From contig NZ_CP011382.1 of the NCBI RefSeq assembly GCF_000734895.2, positions 3,264,700 to 3,328,699 of the forward strand: a DNA stretch of 64,000 bases, in the 5' to 3' direction. A model generated the notes under the pieces. It was given only the letters and a program-made list of their open reading frames with translations. It did not search any database and was not told the DNA's origin. The position numbers and the translations under genes are program-made. The DNA is from Calothrix sp. 336/3 (GTDB lineage Bacteria; Cyanobacteriota; Cyanobacteriia; Cyanobacteriales; Nostocaceae). This document shows positions 36,723 to 47,160 of the stretch, in pieces (positions within the stretch are counted from its first letter, which is position 1; each line of letters starts with the position of its first letter).

Positions 36723-37033
36723 TCTCTCCTAACAAACAGTTTTATCTTCACCTCTCTATCTTAAATAATTTTGTGACTAAATACGACAGCTTGTCATAGA
36801 TATTATGAAAATTCCAGGAAATAATTTAGAATGTACCCAGATAATAGTAAATTTACGTCATTGTGACCGAAGGGAGTAACCTTAGAGTCTCAGTTTCTCC
36901 TTGCTTTTGTGTCAGTTCTAATAATTTCCCACAGAATTAAGCTATTTCCTGTTGAATCTGCAATCTAAAAACTCTACACTTTTTGGATGTGTAAGCGAGA
37001 TACATTTGAACTATACTTGAAATCTTGCTGATA

Positions 37034-37061
37034 CATAAAAAGACAGGCAAATTGCCTGTCT
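37034..37061 (-). terminator. Terminator after petA
   Basis: AGACAGGC (37041-37048) and GCCTGTCT (37054-37061) form a perfect 8-base stem with a 5-base loop. On the minus strand it is followed by TTTTATG, a short T-run. It lies 28 bases after the petA stop and is a clear factor-independent terminator. Confidence 0.85.
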
Positions 37062-37089
37062 AGGGAAATGTCGAAATTGCCGATGAAAT

Positions 37090-38088
37090 TTAGAAATTCA
37101 TTTCCGCAGCTTGCACTTTTTCTACCTGTTTCTTCTTCAGAACCAGCATGATTTGTGCGAGCATGACTAAACAAATAAAGGCAATTAAACCAGCAACTCT
37201 GGTGCTACTTTGTAGAACGATTTCTACATCTTTTTGACCAAAACCACCAACGTTGGGGTTATTAGTTAAAGAATCACCAGAGTTAACAGCTTGACCTTCA
37301 GATACAATCAACTCAGGACCAGCAGGGATAGTATCAACAACGGTTTCGCCAGATTCGCTTTGAATGCTGACTTGATATTTCACACCGTTCTCGTCTTCTT
37401 CTTTGGCAATCTTGGAGATAGTACCGGTAGCAGAAGCTGTATATACGTTGTTATTGCTCTTTTCACCTGTAGGATAAACTTGTCCGCGTCCTCGGTTTCC
37501 ACCAACGTGAACAGAGTATTTACCGAACTGAATATTTTTGTCGGTAGCAGGATTGGGAGAAAGAACAGGGAAGATGATTTCTTGATATTGCTCACCAGGT
37601 AAGGGTCCAACAATCACGATATTGTCTTTGCCTTCACCGTAGGATTGGTAGTATAAACCTGAGATTTTTTCTTTCATTTCCTCAGGAATCCGATCCTCAG
37701 GAGCAATCTTGAAGCCTTCGGGTAGCATTAAGACTGCACCGACATTTAAACCAACTTTAGAACCATCTGCACCTACTTGCTGTACTTTGGTATCGTAGGG
37801 AATTTTGACCACAGCTTCAAACACTTGGTCAGGAAGCACAGCTTGAGGAACTTCTACTTCGGTGGGTTTCTGCGCTAGGTGGCAGTTTGCACAAACGATT
37901 CTTCCTGTTGGTTCGCGTGGGGTTTCAGGATAGGTTTGCTGCGCCCAGAATGGATAAGCAGAGGCAGATTGGGGAATAACTAGATCGCTGGTAAAGAAGA
38001 AGGTTACAGCAGCGATCGCCACGAGCAATGTTTTGGTAATTGCTCTTGCACCACGAGTTAAACTCGCTGTCATACAAGCATTTCTCAT
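37090..38088 (-). CDS. petA: Cytochrome f
   Basis: 332 residues. Signal peptide about 1-44; the mature protein starts at [16 protein letters not shown], whose Tyr amino group is a haem ligand. Haem site CANCH at 66-70, and a membrane helix near the C terminus ([20 protein letters not shown]), ending in the stromal tail [15 protein letters not shown]. Core subunit of the cytochrome b6f complex. petC lies 99 bases upstream in the same direction, the usual petC-petA operon, and a strong terminator follows. Confidence 0.96.
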   Translation of the reverse strand: MRNACMTASLTRGARAITKTLLVAIAAVTFFFTSDLVIPQSASAYPFWAQQTYPETPREPTGRIVCANCHLAQKPTEVEVPQAVLPDQVFEAVVKIPYDTKVQQVGADGSKVGLNVGAVLMLPEGFKIAPEDRIPEEMKEKISGLYYQSYGEGKDNIVIVGPLPGEQYQEIIFPVLSPNPATDKNIQFGKYSVHVGGNRGRGQVYPTGEKSNNNVYTASATGTISKIAKEEDENGVKYQVSIQSESGETVVDTIPAGPELIVSEGQAVNSGDSLTNNPNVGGFGQKDVEIVLQSSTRVAGLIAFICLVMLAQIMLVLKKKQVEKVQAAEMNF

Positions 38089-38187
38089 CTCTTCAGGACA
38101 ATGATTCTAGGGGCAACGTCAAATAATAACTGAAACAGTGGAGCTAAAATTACAAATTAGATTTGAGATATTTGTCAATCTCAAACC

Positions 38188-38727
38188 CTATGCCCACCAA
38201 GGTTCCTCTCCAGTACGGAAATCGGTTTCCGTCCAGGGGGTAAGTACCACCTTGTCATCTGCCACTTGAGTATGACTCAGAGCCAAAGAACGAGGTGCCG
38301 GACCACGAACTACCTTACCAGTTGCATCATACTGGGAACCGTGGCAAGGACACTTAAATTTATTTTCAGCCGCATTCCAGGGTACAACACAACCCAGGTG
38401 GGTACATACAGCGTTGATACCGTAGTCCCCAATGGCTTCCTTACTTTCTACTACCAAGTAGGTAGGATCGCCTTTAAGTCCTTGAACTAGAGAGCGATCG
38501 CCAACGTTATGAGTTGATAAATACTTACTCAAACTCACATCATTACCCAGTTCATCCTTCGCTGTTGTCCCACCACCAGCGCCAGCAGCCACAGGAGGGA
38601 TAAAATATTTAACTACGGGATACAATGCCCCCAGAGCCACGCCTGTGACTGTTCCAAAGGTCAGCAGATTCATAAACTGCCGTCGCCCCATGTCGGGCAC
38701 GTCCATCGATTCCGAAAATTGAGCCAT
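38188..38727 (-). CDS. petC: Rieske iron-sulfur subunit of cytochrome b6f
   Basis: 179 residues. N-terminal membrane anchor (about 18-42, [19 protein letters not shown]), flexible glycine hinge ([13 protein letters not shown]) and Rieske cluster motifs [10 protein letters not shown] (about 108-117) and CPCHGSQYD (about 126-134). Transfers electrons from plastoquinol to cytochrome f. First gene of petC-petA. Confidence 0.96.
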   Translation of the reverse strand: MAQFSESMDVPDMGRRQFMNLLTFGTVTGVALGALYPVVKYFIPPVAAGAGGGTTAKDELGNDVSLSKYLSTHNVGDRSLVQGLKGDPTYLVVESKEAIGDYGINAVCTHLGCVVPWNAAENKFKCPCHGSQYDATGKVVRGPAPRSLALSHTQVADDKVVLTPWTETDFRTGEEPWWA

Positions 38728-38957
38728 AATCTCCGCGTTCTTGGTGTATTTTGTTAACTTATTTTTGACTTGAGTTCTTTATAGTCCAGAAACTCTTGTC
38801 TGAGGCGAGAAGCCCATGCCCGCGCAGATGCCAATTATCTCTTCCAAGATACTTTTAGCATCTTTTAGGGTTGCATTACATTTCTTTATATTCCTATCAT
38901 ACTTGAGTTACCGAACTTAACATCATAATCAAATGTAAAATATAGTTGAGAAGCCCT

Positions 38958-39266
38958 ATGACAGGAAAAGAATTACGCCAACTATTACTAGAAAAATGGG
39001 GATACTCTTATGATGTCCAGTTACGACGGACACAGGGAAAAATTTTTCTGCAAATTATGTGGAAATACCTCGAACAAGCCTCCTTCCCTCTCAGCGAAGC
39101 TGAATATCAAGAACACCTAGAAAGTATTGCTGACTATATAAATGGTTTAGGCAATACAACGCAAGTGTACAAATTCATTCAGGAAACGAAAGAACGTCCC
39201 CGACTTGGTAAGGCTGTCAGCATACCTCTTGACCTAGGAGAAAGAGCTACTGAATGGCTCATCTGA
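38958..39266 (+). CDS. DUF3067-family conserved protein
   Basis: 102 residues from ATG 38958 (MTGKELRQLLLEKWGYSYDVQLRR); an in-frame TTG at 38946 adds 4 residues. The sequence pattern (KWGYSYDVQLRR ... RPRLGKAVSIPLDLGERATEWLI) matches the conserved cyanobacterial family DUF3067, found also in plastid-bearing eukaryotes. No catalytic motif or membrane segment. It is divergent from petC with 230 bases between. Function unknown. Confidence 0.72.
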   Translation: MTGKELRQLLLEKWGYSYDVQLRRTQGKIFLQIMWKYLEQASFPLSEAEYQEHLESIADYINGLGNTTQVYKFIQETKERPRLGKAVSIPLDLGERATEWLI

Positions 39267-39792
39267 AGCTTATTTATATTTCTACGTGGTACAGTTTTTA
39301 GTTAAATTTCATAAAAATTAACAAATATCTGAGATTTATCACTAAATACCAATATCGTCAATTTATTAGGCATAATATACCGAGAACTATGAGATTAACT
39401 GGTCAAGATTGAAATATTCTGGAACCAAAGTAACTCTGTAGGTATAACTTATTTCGTGATGTTTCCCTGATAGAATTCTTTTTCCTCAAGGTATATCTCT
39501 TGTGAAATCAACACCAAATTTTGTTTCTATTCCACAACTCCTAACACCAAAAATTCAGAGACAAAATGAGTAAGTTGATGTAGAGATAAATCAGCAATAG
39601 CGAAGAGTCATTTACCCAGTAATGTATCTAAATAATTATATCTTGATGATTTGAGTGATAATTTTTATCCCTGAAATCACCAAAATCTACATGGTTTCTA
39701 GGCAGATATACATACCTGAGGAAAATTTTCTATCTGAAAGGATTTGTCTACACAATTTGCTATTGACTGCAATTATTCATAGGTAATTTATG
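39267..39792. other. Gene-free region
   Basis: 526 AT-rich bases between the convergent DUF3067 and tatC genes. No gene, RNA, repeat or strong hairpin was recognised. Confidence 0.4.
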
Positions 39793-40590
39793 TTATTTCC
39801 CTGTCAACTTCACCAAACCAATGCCACCAAAATATAACCCTCCAACAGCCCCCGCGAGCAAGCTCTGAGTCAAAGGATCGGTAGAGGGAGTCAAAACAGC
39901 CCCCAAAATTACTGCACCCAAAACGACATAACGCCAGCTAGCTAGCATTTGCCCAGAAGAAACAATACCTAAACTTCCCAATAATAATTGCACTACAGGA
40001 ACCTGAAATGCTAAACCCGTGCTAAATAGTAATAAAAGCACAAATTCAAAATATTTTTCAATCGACCATGCCTGCTCTACTACATCTGCCCCATAACTGA
40101 TAAAGAAATTCAACGCTGCGGGAATCAGTAAGAAGTAAGCAAACACTAGCCCGCATACAAACAAAACACTAGAACCCAAAACAATTGGCGCAATTAAACG
40201 GCGTTCCCTACGTGTTAACCCAGGAAGCACAAACTGGGTAACTTGATAGAGAACAAAAGGCGTTGCCAACAAAATACCACTGTAGCCTGCGACTTTGAGA
40301 GAAACAAAGAAATACTCTCCAGGAGCCAATTGGAGAAACTTGATTCCCTGGGCAGGTACCTCTAATAACTTAACAATCGGCTTTGCTTGGAAAAAACAGC
40401 CCGCAGCAAATACTGCTACAGCTATTAAAGCGTAAAAAATTCGTTGTCGTAACTCCTCCAAATGCTCAAAGAGAGACATTTCGACTTCTCCAGGTAACTC
40501 ATCCTCTAGATGAGCTTCTGGATTATCGTACTCAGGGAAATCAATTTCTGGATTTGTTGTAGCTGTATTTCCGTCTTGTGAAGGCATCAT
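39793..40590 (-). CDS. tatC: Twin-arginine translocase subunit TatC
   Basis: 265 residues: an acidic N-terminal extension of about 35 residues, then the TatC core with six membrane helices. The signature [17 protein letters not shown] (about 41-57) and the later [16 protein letters not shown] block are clear. TatC receives folded cofactor proteins with twin-arginine signals, among them the Rieske protein PetC encoded nearby. Two start codons stand together at the N terminus and the first is used. Confidence 0.94.
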   Translation of the reverse strand: MMPSQDGNTATTNPEIDFPEYDNPEAHLEDELPGEVEMSLFEHLEELRQRIFYALIAVAVFAAGCFFQAKPIVKLLEVPAQGIKFLQLAPGEYFFVSLKVAGYSGILLATPFVLYQVTQFVLPGLTRRERRLIAPIVLGSSVLFVCGLVFAYFLLIPAALNFFISYGADVVEQAWSIEKYFEFVLLLLFSTGLAFQVPVVQLLLGSLGIVSSGQMLASWRYVVLGAVILGAVLTPSTDPLTQSLLAGAVGGLYFGGIGLVKLTGK

Positions 40591-41054
40591 GAGTCATTAG
40601 ATTTGGAATTTGGGATTGTGGATTGGTTGCACAGTCAAGAGTTTAGGGTTGGGGAACCATTCGTGATGAATGGGCAAACATCAGCTCCTTTCTGCGTCTT
40701 TTTCCATCAGTCACTGAGCATGACTTTGTTAACTATTGTATCCGGGGCAGTCCCTAGCCAGACAAAACCCAAGATTTTTTCGCCCCATTAGCATTTTTAT
40801 CCGGTTATCAGGGTGGTGAATCTGCATATTGGATTAGAGAGAGCTAGGATATGATTCTCTCAAGGGCAAGGCAAGATAGGCATTTTTAACCTGCTTGGGC
40901 TTGTCGCTTCTCTGTACCATGAATAAAGTAAATCAGGAGCATTGAATTTAGTTGTTAGCCAGACAACACACAATGCTCTCTTTGCCGTCTTAATCTGTAT
41001 CAAGAGGGTATCTACTATGGCGTAATTCTTAATTTTTCATTGGGAGCGTTTTTT
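40591..41054. other. Gene-free region
   Basis: 464 bases between tatC and a small secreted protein, transcribed apart. A 62-residue frame at 40603-40791 shows no family features. No RNA or repeat was recognised. The tatC promoter should lie here. Confidence 0.35.
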
Positions 41055-41297
41055 ATGCGTCGAAAACTCTGTTTTGGAATGATTGCCATACCCGTATTTA
41101 TCTTAAATACAGGGCAATATTTTTCTGTAGGGAAAGAATTGCAGGCATTAACAAACAGTACTCACTTAAGTAATTCTTTACTTAATAGTAGTATCTCACA
41201 AGCTATTCATTCTACAGAAAAAGCCATACCGTTACAAATTGACACCAGGGATGAAAAAATTAGAGATTGTATACGTTCGGGAAATTGCAAAGACTAG
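41055..41297 (+). CDS. Small exported protein of unknown function
   Basis: 80 residues from ATG 41055, after GGGAG. Residues 1-24 are a signal-like segment (MRRKLCFGMIAIPVFILNTG). The remainder is polar, with many Ser, Thr and Asn, and ends with a two-cysteine motif (DCIRSGNCKD). No family recognised. It stands alone with gaps of several hundred bases on both sides. Confidence 0.5.
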   Translation: MRRKLCFGMIAIPVFILNTGQYFSVGKELQALTNSTHLSNSLLNSSISQAIHSTEKAIPLQIDTRDEKIRDCIRSGNCKD

Positions 41298-42115
41298 CTA
41301 ATAATCATTCATTGATTCTTACTAAGTAATGATTTCACAGGGGTATGTGGCTTTTATGTTGAGGTGAAGCAAAAACTTTATACTTAGAACTGATATGTAC
41401 TAAAAGTATTGAGTGATAAATATCAGGATATCTAATTACTCAAAAGTGGAAATATACTTTGATTAATTATATCAAGGATATGCATTAATTTAATGGATGC
41501 TGTTATTTTTTCGGAAATGTCTGAATTATTATGTCTTTAAACTAGGGTATTTTGAATGTAAATAACAATTTACCCTAGGATATTTTTATATCTATTTTAT
41601 GTGGATTGTGATAACTTTCTGCTACTACTTATACATTTATTTGGGAAAATGCAGAAATAGCTGCTAATCGTTTGATGTAGCTTAAGAGACAATATCAACA
41701 ACTTCCAATTTTGTGTATTCGCTATAGGTATCTAGTCATCAAGGTAAATGAAGGATGACATAGCAAGGAGATGAGAGTATTCCTTGGTGATATTTTGTGC
41801 GTTACGATGTTATATTTAACACAATTGTGATGTGGCAGGAAGAAAAATCTACACTGCAATTTCCCTGCCCCATAAGAAATAATTTCCTAAGTGTAAGCTG
41901 AACTCAAGTCAAGAAAATCAGACATGAGCCTGTTCATTCAGTACTGAGAAGACAGGAAAATATTGATTTCACAAATATTTTTGATATTGCATGATAATTC
42001 TCTGGATAGTCAGAAATACTATTTACCGAAATATCTATATAATACTTATGCGAAGAAAAGCTGAAGTTGTAGCGATACTGACTGAAGCTAAGATTGTGGG
42101 TGAATTATAGGTATT
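41298..42115. other. Gene-free region upstream of dndD
   Basis: 818 AT-rich bases. No gene, tRNA, strong hairpin or known repeat could be supported. It must carry the dndD promoter. Confidence 0.35.
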
Positions 42116-44110
42116 ATGAAATTTCTGGAACTTGTATTAGAGAATTTTGGACCCTATGTAGGAAAACAAGTCATCAATCTGAACCCACAAGTTGATGCAG
42201 AAAATTCCCGCCCGATACTATTGTTAGGGGGGATGAATGGTGGGGGAAAAACTACCTTAATGGATGCGATTCGTTTAGCACTTTATGGTTCTCGTGCCCA
42301 ATGTTCAACTAGAGGAAATCTCAGCTATGGTGATTTTCTTAGTCAATGTGTTAATAGTCATACATTAGGTCATGAGAAAACCCGAATTGAATTAGCATTT
42401 GAGCATATTGAAAATGATCAGCCGATAAGATATAGGATAGTTAGAACCTGGGATAAAAACCCGAAGGATGGTAAAGACCATTTAGGTATTTTAGATATTC
42501 GGGATAATGATGAATGGCTCCATGAAGCCTTAGCAAATATCTGGGATGAATATATTGAAAATATATTACCTTTAGGGATATCAAATTTATTTCTGTTTGA
42601 TGGGGAGCAAGTTAGAGAACTTGCAGAATTGGAGACTCCTCCAACTTTAGTAGTTGATGCTATTCGTGCTTTATTGGGTTTAGAGTTAGCAAATAAGCTG
42701 GCTTTAGATATAGATGTGTTAGTTAATCGCAAGCGCAAGGAACTAGCAGATAGTCAGGATTTGGAAAACTTAGAAGCGATAGAAGAAGAGTTAAAAGAAT
42801 TACAAGAGCAATATCAACTGACTCAAGAGCAAGAAACATCAATTGCAAAATATCTCCAGGAAGTAGAGAAAGAGCAACAGGAAATTTTTGATAAATTTGT
42901 GGCAGATGGTGGGAAGATTGCCGCAGAGCGTAGAGATTTAGAAAAACAGAGGGATTGGAAAAAAGGCGAGATTGAAGAATCACGTCAAGGAATGCGTGAT
43001 TTAGCTGCTAATATTTTACCACTAGCATTAATTGAACCATTGTTGATAAAAAGCCAAAATCAAGGGGAGAAGGAATTTAGAATTCAGCAAGCACAAATAG
43101 CTAGGGATATTATTTTTGCAAGAGATAAAAGATTATTAGATTGGATGGTGGAGCAAAATATTGCTGAGAGTGAATTGGAAAAAATCAAGGATTTTTTGTC
43201 AACGGATGTGACGAGCTTAGATGCAAGTTTGTTGCAGGGGGAAGAAGCTTGGTTATTACCTGATGGCGAGACATTAAGTCAGCTAGGAAATTTACTTTAT
43301 TATTTGCAAAATTCTAAAAATTTAGCGAAACAACAACTAGTAATTTTAAAATCAAAAGAAGAGGAAGTAGTTAATTTAGAGCGGCAAATACAAACAGCAG
43401 CGTCTCCAGAAGAATATACTCAATTAGTCACAAATTTAAAGAATTCCCAACAGCAAGTAGCTGGGGTGAGGGGAGAGTGGGAAGTGACACGTCGTCGTTT
43501 GGCAGAGTTAGAAGCAGAAATTGAGAAATTAAAAAGAAATTTGCAGGAGTATACAGAAGATACTCTTGATAGGAAAAATACCCAACATATTATTGCTGCT
43601 TCTGTAAAAGTGCAAGAGACTTTAAAGTTATTTCGAGAACGTTTGACTTTGAGAAAGTTAAATAAATTGGAAAGGGAAGTGACAGAATGTTTCCGTTATT
43701 TATTGCATAAATCGGATTTGGTACATCGTATTGCCATTGATACTCATACCTTTAGATTGTCTTTGTATGATTTACAAGGAAAAGTTGTTGCAAAACATCG
43801 TTTATCTGCTGGGGAAAAGCAATTATTAGCGATCGCCTTTCTCTGGGGATTAGCGCGAGTCTCCGGCAGGCGTTTACCAGTAGCAATTGATACTCCCCTA
43901 GGTAGGCTTGATTCTTCCCACCGTAATCACTTGGTAGAACGATATTTTCCCACTGCTAGTCATCAGGTAATACTGTTGTCTACTGATATGGAAATCGGTC
44001 AAAAAGAAGTCACATTGCTGAGAGAAAATGAGGCGATCGCCCGTGAATATCTCCTAAAATATGACTCTTCTACTCGACAAACGCAGATTGAAGAAGGGTA
44101 TTTTTGGTAA
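42116..44110 (+). CDS. dndD: DndD-like SMC-type ATPase
   Basis: 664 residues with the DndD layout: ABC-type ATPase head with Walker A GGMNGGGKT (38-46), a long central coiled coil (about 200-540), and the C-terminal half-head with signature LSAGEKQLLAIAFLWGLA and Walker B PVAIDTPLGRLDSSH. In dnd systems DndD works with DndC/DndE to put sulfur into the DNA backbone. Here no dndA, B, C or E is adjacent: the neighbours are an unrelated secreted protein and DUF4335, so this is a solitary member. Its role may differ from phosphorothioation. Confidence 0.78.
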   Translation: MKFLELVLENFGPYVGKQVINLNPQVDAENSRPILLLGGMNGGGKTTLMDAIRLALYGSRAQCSTRGNLSYGDFLSQCVNSHTLGHEKTRIELAFEHIENDQPIRYRIVRTWDKNPKDGKDHLGILDIRDNDEWLHEALANIWDEYIENILPLGISNLFLFDGEQVRELAELETPPTLVVDAIRALLGLELANKLALDIDVLVNRKRKELADSQDLENLEAIEEELKELQEQYQLTQEQETSIAKYLQEVEKEQQEIFDKFVADGGKIAAERRDLEKQRDWKKGEIEESRQGMRDLAANILPLALIEPLLIKSQNQGEKEFRIQQAQIARDIIFARDKRLLDWMVEQNIAESELEKIKDFLSTDVTSLDASLLQGEEAWLLPDGETLSQLGNLLYYLQNSKNLAKQQLVILKSKEEEVVNLERQIQTAASPEEYTQLVTNLKNSQQQVAGVRGEWEVTRRRLAELEAEIEKLKRNLQEYTEDTLDRKNTQHIIAASVKVQETLKLFRERLTLRKLNKLEREVTECFRYLLHKSDLVHRIAIDTHTFRLSLYDLQGKVVAKHRLSAGEKQLLAIAFLWGLARVSGRRLPVAIDTPLGRLDSSHRNHLVERYFPTASHQVILLSTDMEIGQKEVTLLRENEAIAREYLLKYDSSTRQTQIEEGYFW

Positions 44111-44141
44111 CTCGAAAAGTGTGAGGTTAGAGTATAATTAC

Positions 44142-45710
44142 TTAATCTTTTTCCGGAAAGGTTTGTACCTTGCCATCGGGGCTTAAAACGGCACGAATCC
44201 GGATGCTTTGCCCATTCTTATTGGCAGAAACAAAGGGTTCACCAATTAAAGGCATCCCTGTGCGATCAACGTAATCTCTAGCGGGTTTATTCAGGGGGAG
44301 AATGCGTTCAATCGTTCCATCCACGCCCACAATCAAACTATATTCCACAACTTGTTGTAACCCTTCGGGTGGTTGCCAGCGTTTTTTGAGATAATCTCTA
44401 GCTTCTGCCACCTGGGGTGTGTCAAAGATAGTGCTATTTGTGGCTACTTGGTTAGAAGGTTGACGACTTTCTCGAATCCGACTAGTGAGTTTTCCGGGAG
44501 TATTATTATTTGCTTCCGTGGTGGTACTCAGGGAAGATGTTGGCTCCAGGGCATTTAAATCATTAGTGGGTAAGGTGCTAGCGGAGGGAGGCAGGTTCGC
44601 GATCGCGGTGGATGTATTCGGCGCTTTTCTACTAGCAATTGTAGGTATTTTGGTATTGGGAACAGTGGTGGTAGCACTACCCAATTGGGGATTAAAGCTT
44701 AACGGGGGTAATTGTGTGGAGCTAGGGACATTATTCTTAGTATTGGGCTTTGCCGTTGCCGTCAGCACATTTCCCGGTACTACCTGAGTTGTACTTGGCA
44801 AAGTTTTATTGCCAGATGTGGCAAGGTTAGGGGGAACGTTAGCTGTGGGTACAGATTGAACGCTTGGAGGTAGGGAAGAAGTAACTATGGGCGTATTATT
44901 ACCCATGGTAGGCATAGAGGGCAAAGCATCGGGGGGAGTCAGAGCAGGTAAGGGAGTTGCTAAAGTCGTTGCCGGAGAGGGTGCAACAGCAATAGTTTCT
45001 GGGGTAGAAGTAGATTTTGCCGTTGTTGCCACTTGATTTTTGCTGCCACTAATGGCGCTAATCAGTTGGGGAAAACGTTGCCAAGTTAGCCCCACGCCTA
45101 AAACAAGAACAGCTGCAATCGGTGCCCACAGAGGAAACGCTGCAACTTTTTTGCTAGATGTTAATTTGGGTAAAGCCATGACATCGGCAGCATATTCATC
45201 TAAAGCCGTTGCCAGGTCAAACAGTTGTAATAAATTGAGATTAATAAAAGAAGTGGAGATTTGTTGCCCCAGGGAACCCAAAAATAGTTTGTGAGTGAAA
45301 TATTTGCCAGGTTCTATGCGGATACCAGACGGGGAAATTGGGGAAATTCCTGCCTGGGCAAATCGATTTTCTGAGGGTTTATCTAGTAGTTGGGTTTCCG
45401 CCGTGGGAGAAATGATAGTGCTGTCGAGAAGATTAGAGTATCGTTTCCAGACAGTATCAGGAGACTGTTGTAAAAGTTCCTGAACATAGGTACTAACTAC
45501 AGCAGACAAAGCTTCAAGTTGATCGCGATCGCCCCGAATAACCAGCTTTTGATTATCCGGTACTTGGGGATCGTCCAAATGCAACTCAAAATTTAAATCT
45601 TTCAGGACAGATTTTCCCATCCAACGGGACAGAGGAGAACTCTGTGCCAAGACTTCTAGGGTACAAGTAGGTGGTGTATACCGACGGATTTGAGAATTTG
45701 ATAGAGGCAT
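44142..45710 (-). CDS. DUF4335 protein, membrane-anchored
   Basis: 522 residues. An N-terminal DUF4335 domain (about 1-160, IRRYTPPTCTLEVLAQSSPLSRWMGK), a membrane helix at about 190-210 (FPLWAPIAAVLVLGVGLTW), a long Pro/Thr/Ser-rich linker, and a C-terminal folded segment (about 445-522, VVEYSLIVGVDGTIERILPL) like a TonB C-terminal region. It is found together with a DUF3038 gene in cyanobacteria, as here (226 bases upstream, same strand). Function unknown. Confidence 0.75.
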   Translation of the reverse strand: MPLSNSQIRRYTPPTCTLEVLAQSSPLSRWMGKSVLKDLNFELHLDDPQVPDNQKLVIRGDRDQLEALSAVVSTYVQELLQQSPDTVWKRYSNLLDSTIISPTAETQLLDKPSENRFAQAGISPISPSGIRIEPGKYFTHKLFLGSLGQQISTSFINLNLLQLFDLATALDEYAADVMALPKLTSSKKVAAFPLWAPIAAVLVLGVGLTWQRFPQLISAISGSKNQVATTAKSTSTPETIAVAPSPATTLATPLPALTPPDALPSMPTMGNNTPIVTSSLPPSVQSVPTANVPPNLATSGNKTLPSTTQVVPGNVLTATAKPNTKNNVPSSTQLPPLSFNPQLGSATTTVPNTKIPTIASRKAPNTSTAIANLPPSASTLPTNDLNALEPTSSLSTTTEANNNTPGKLTSRIRESRQPSNQVATNSTIFDTPQVAEARDYLKKRWQPPEGLQQVVEYSLIVGVDGTIERILPLNKPARDYVDRTGMPLIGEPFVSANKNGQSIRIRAVLSPDGKVQTFPEKD

Positions 45711-45862
45711 GGCAGGAAGCAGAACATTTAGGAATGGGGAATTTTAGATTGCTCCGATGAATTCCCAGAGCTGCGTCTAATTGGGAATACCCGGATGGTT
45801 GGGGCTATGCCCTGAGCGAATGAATTACGTATCAGTACTGACTTTTAATGCCATTACTTCTT

Positions 45863-45927
45863 CTAGTGATACGCTTTGGCGTTAAGCTAAGTCTCAAAGG
45901 GACAGGCTCCGCGAACGCCTATCGCAA
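45863..45927. repeat. Dispersed-repeat-like sequence
   Basis: The stretch includes GGGACAGGCTCCGCGAACGC, a pattern of repeated GC-rich cyanobacterial intergenic elements, in the gap between the DUF4335 and DUF3038 genes. A second copy was not seen in the window. Confidence 0.35.
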
Positions 45928-45936
45928 ATCCAGAAT

Positions 45937-46542
45937 CTAAAACTTGCTGGAACGATCCATGAGTGCTAGCCAGAGGCGACGATGTCCACCGGAACTGCTA
46001 TAAAAAAGTAAATCTATAAGTAATTTTAGAGCTAGGTGAGTCAGTTGGTCGGTGGAAATTGTTTCGTCTTCCTCCATACGTTCTTCGTAGGTATTACAAA
46101 AAGCGTCTATGTAATCCCCTAGCAAAGCTACTTGGTGAGGTTCACGGTTCGCTTCGGCAGCTTGTTCCAAAGAACTCACAGCACGACGAATAAATTCTTG
46201 GTGCTGTTTAGCAAGGTAGCAGATAATCAAAACTAGCGATCGCGCTTCTTCCACATCCAGCTTTTTCCGTCCCCCCTGTCCTTTGCGGAGTGGATTGGAT
46301 TGTCGTAATCGCCACAAGGCAACGCGATCGGGAACTTTTGATTCTAAATTTAAATCAGTAGCCGCAGATAGCATGGCATCGGAGCCAATACCCGTTAAAG
46401 TTTCCAGCGCCAACAGCACCAAGTCTAATTGGGTTTTGATATTGTCCCAATGAGCCGAGTTAGGGGCAGGGAGTTGGGATAAATCCTCCCATTGGGAAAT
46501 TGGAGTGGGTGTGCTAGCGGCAGAGTGCATAACATTTAGCAT
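45937..46542 (-). CDS. DUF3038 protein
   Basis: 201 residues, mostly helical, matching the cyanobacterial family DUF3038 (LDLVLLALETLTGIGSDAML and GRKKLDVEEARSLVLIICYLAKQHQEFIRRAV). No catalytic motif. It is upstream of the DUF4335 gene on the same strand, the known pair. Function unknown. Confidence 0.75.
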   Translation of the reverse strand: MLNVMHSAASTPTPISQWEDLSQLPAPNSAHWDNIKTQLDLVLLALETLTGIGSDAMLSAATDLNLESKVPDRVALWRLRQSNPLRKGQGGRKKLDVEEARSLVLIICYLAKQHQEFIRRAVSSLEQAAEANREPHQVALLGDYIDAFCNTYEERMEEDETISTDQLTHLALKLLIDLLFYSSSGGHRRLWLALMDRSSKF

Positions 46543-47033
46543 AGGTGATCAGGCTGGTAGGGACTATTGCTGTTACCCATTTTGAAACCAGACTCGCAAT
46601 CTGCTGATTTGGTTTCCCAAAGAAATAATTCCTAAACTCCCTTTGTGTAAGGAAAACAGTGCATTTTTTGTTTCCAGTCTAGGTTGTGTGGTCAACAGCA
46701 GGAATTCTTGTATTACTTTATGACGAAATCTTCCCCAGCAAAAGCCAAGGGGAAAACACCCATCCTGATCGCTGTGGCTCAAACCTAAGAATTTCCGACT
46801 GTTAAGCTACTTCAGTCAATTCTTAATAAAATTTAAAGATTTGTGTTTTATCTGCTGATGGAATTTGAGCAGGTGTAATTTTGGAGATTTATCTGAACAA
46901 TCTTGGAGAATGGTTTTAACCAACATCGGCAATCTTCGCGGGAGCGTCTTGAAGGTGTAAATTGTTTTTTGTAGTGCGGGCTTCTAGCCCAAGTTCTAAA
47001 ATCACGAAGCAAGATGCTCCCTACTCTTGCTTA

Positions 47034-47110
47034 TTACTCCTTACTCCTTACTCCTTACTCCTTACTCCTTACTCCTTACTCCTTACTCCTTACTCCTTAC
47101 TCCTTACTCC
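47034..47110. repeat. Heptamer tandem repeat TTACTCC
   Basis: Eleven perfect copies of TTACTCC, followed by degenerate copies to about 47150. It lies next to the 3' end of mutS2 (minus strand). A GTAGTGCGGG-CTTCTAGCCC hairpin-like repeat is at 46971-46990. Slippage should make copy number vary. The 618-base gap 46543-47160 holds nothing else recognised. Confidence 0.9.
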
Positions 47111-47160
47111 TTACTTATTACTCCTCACTCCCTACTCCCTACTCCCTACTCAACTAAGAA

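Noticed and set aside
47034..47150. Possible CRISPR array
   Set aside because: The unit is a 7-base tandem without spacers.
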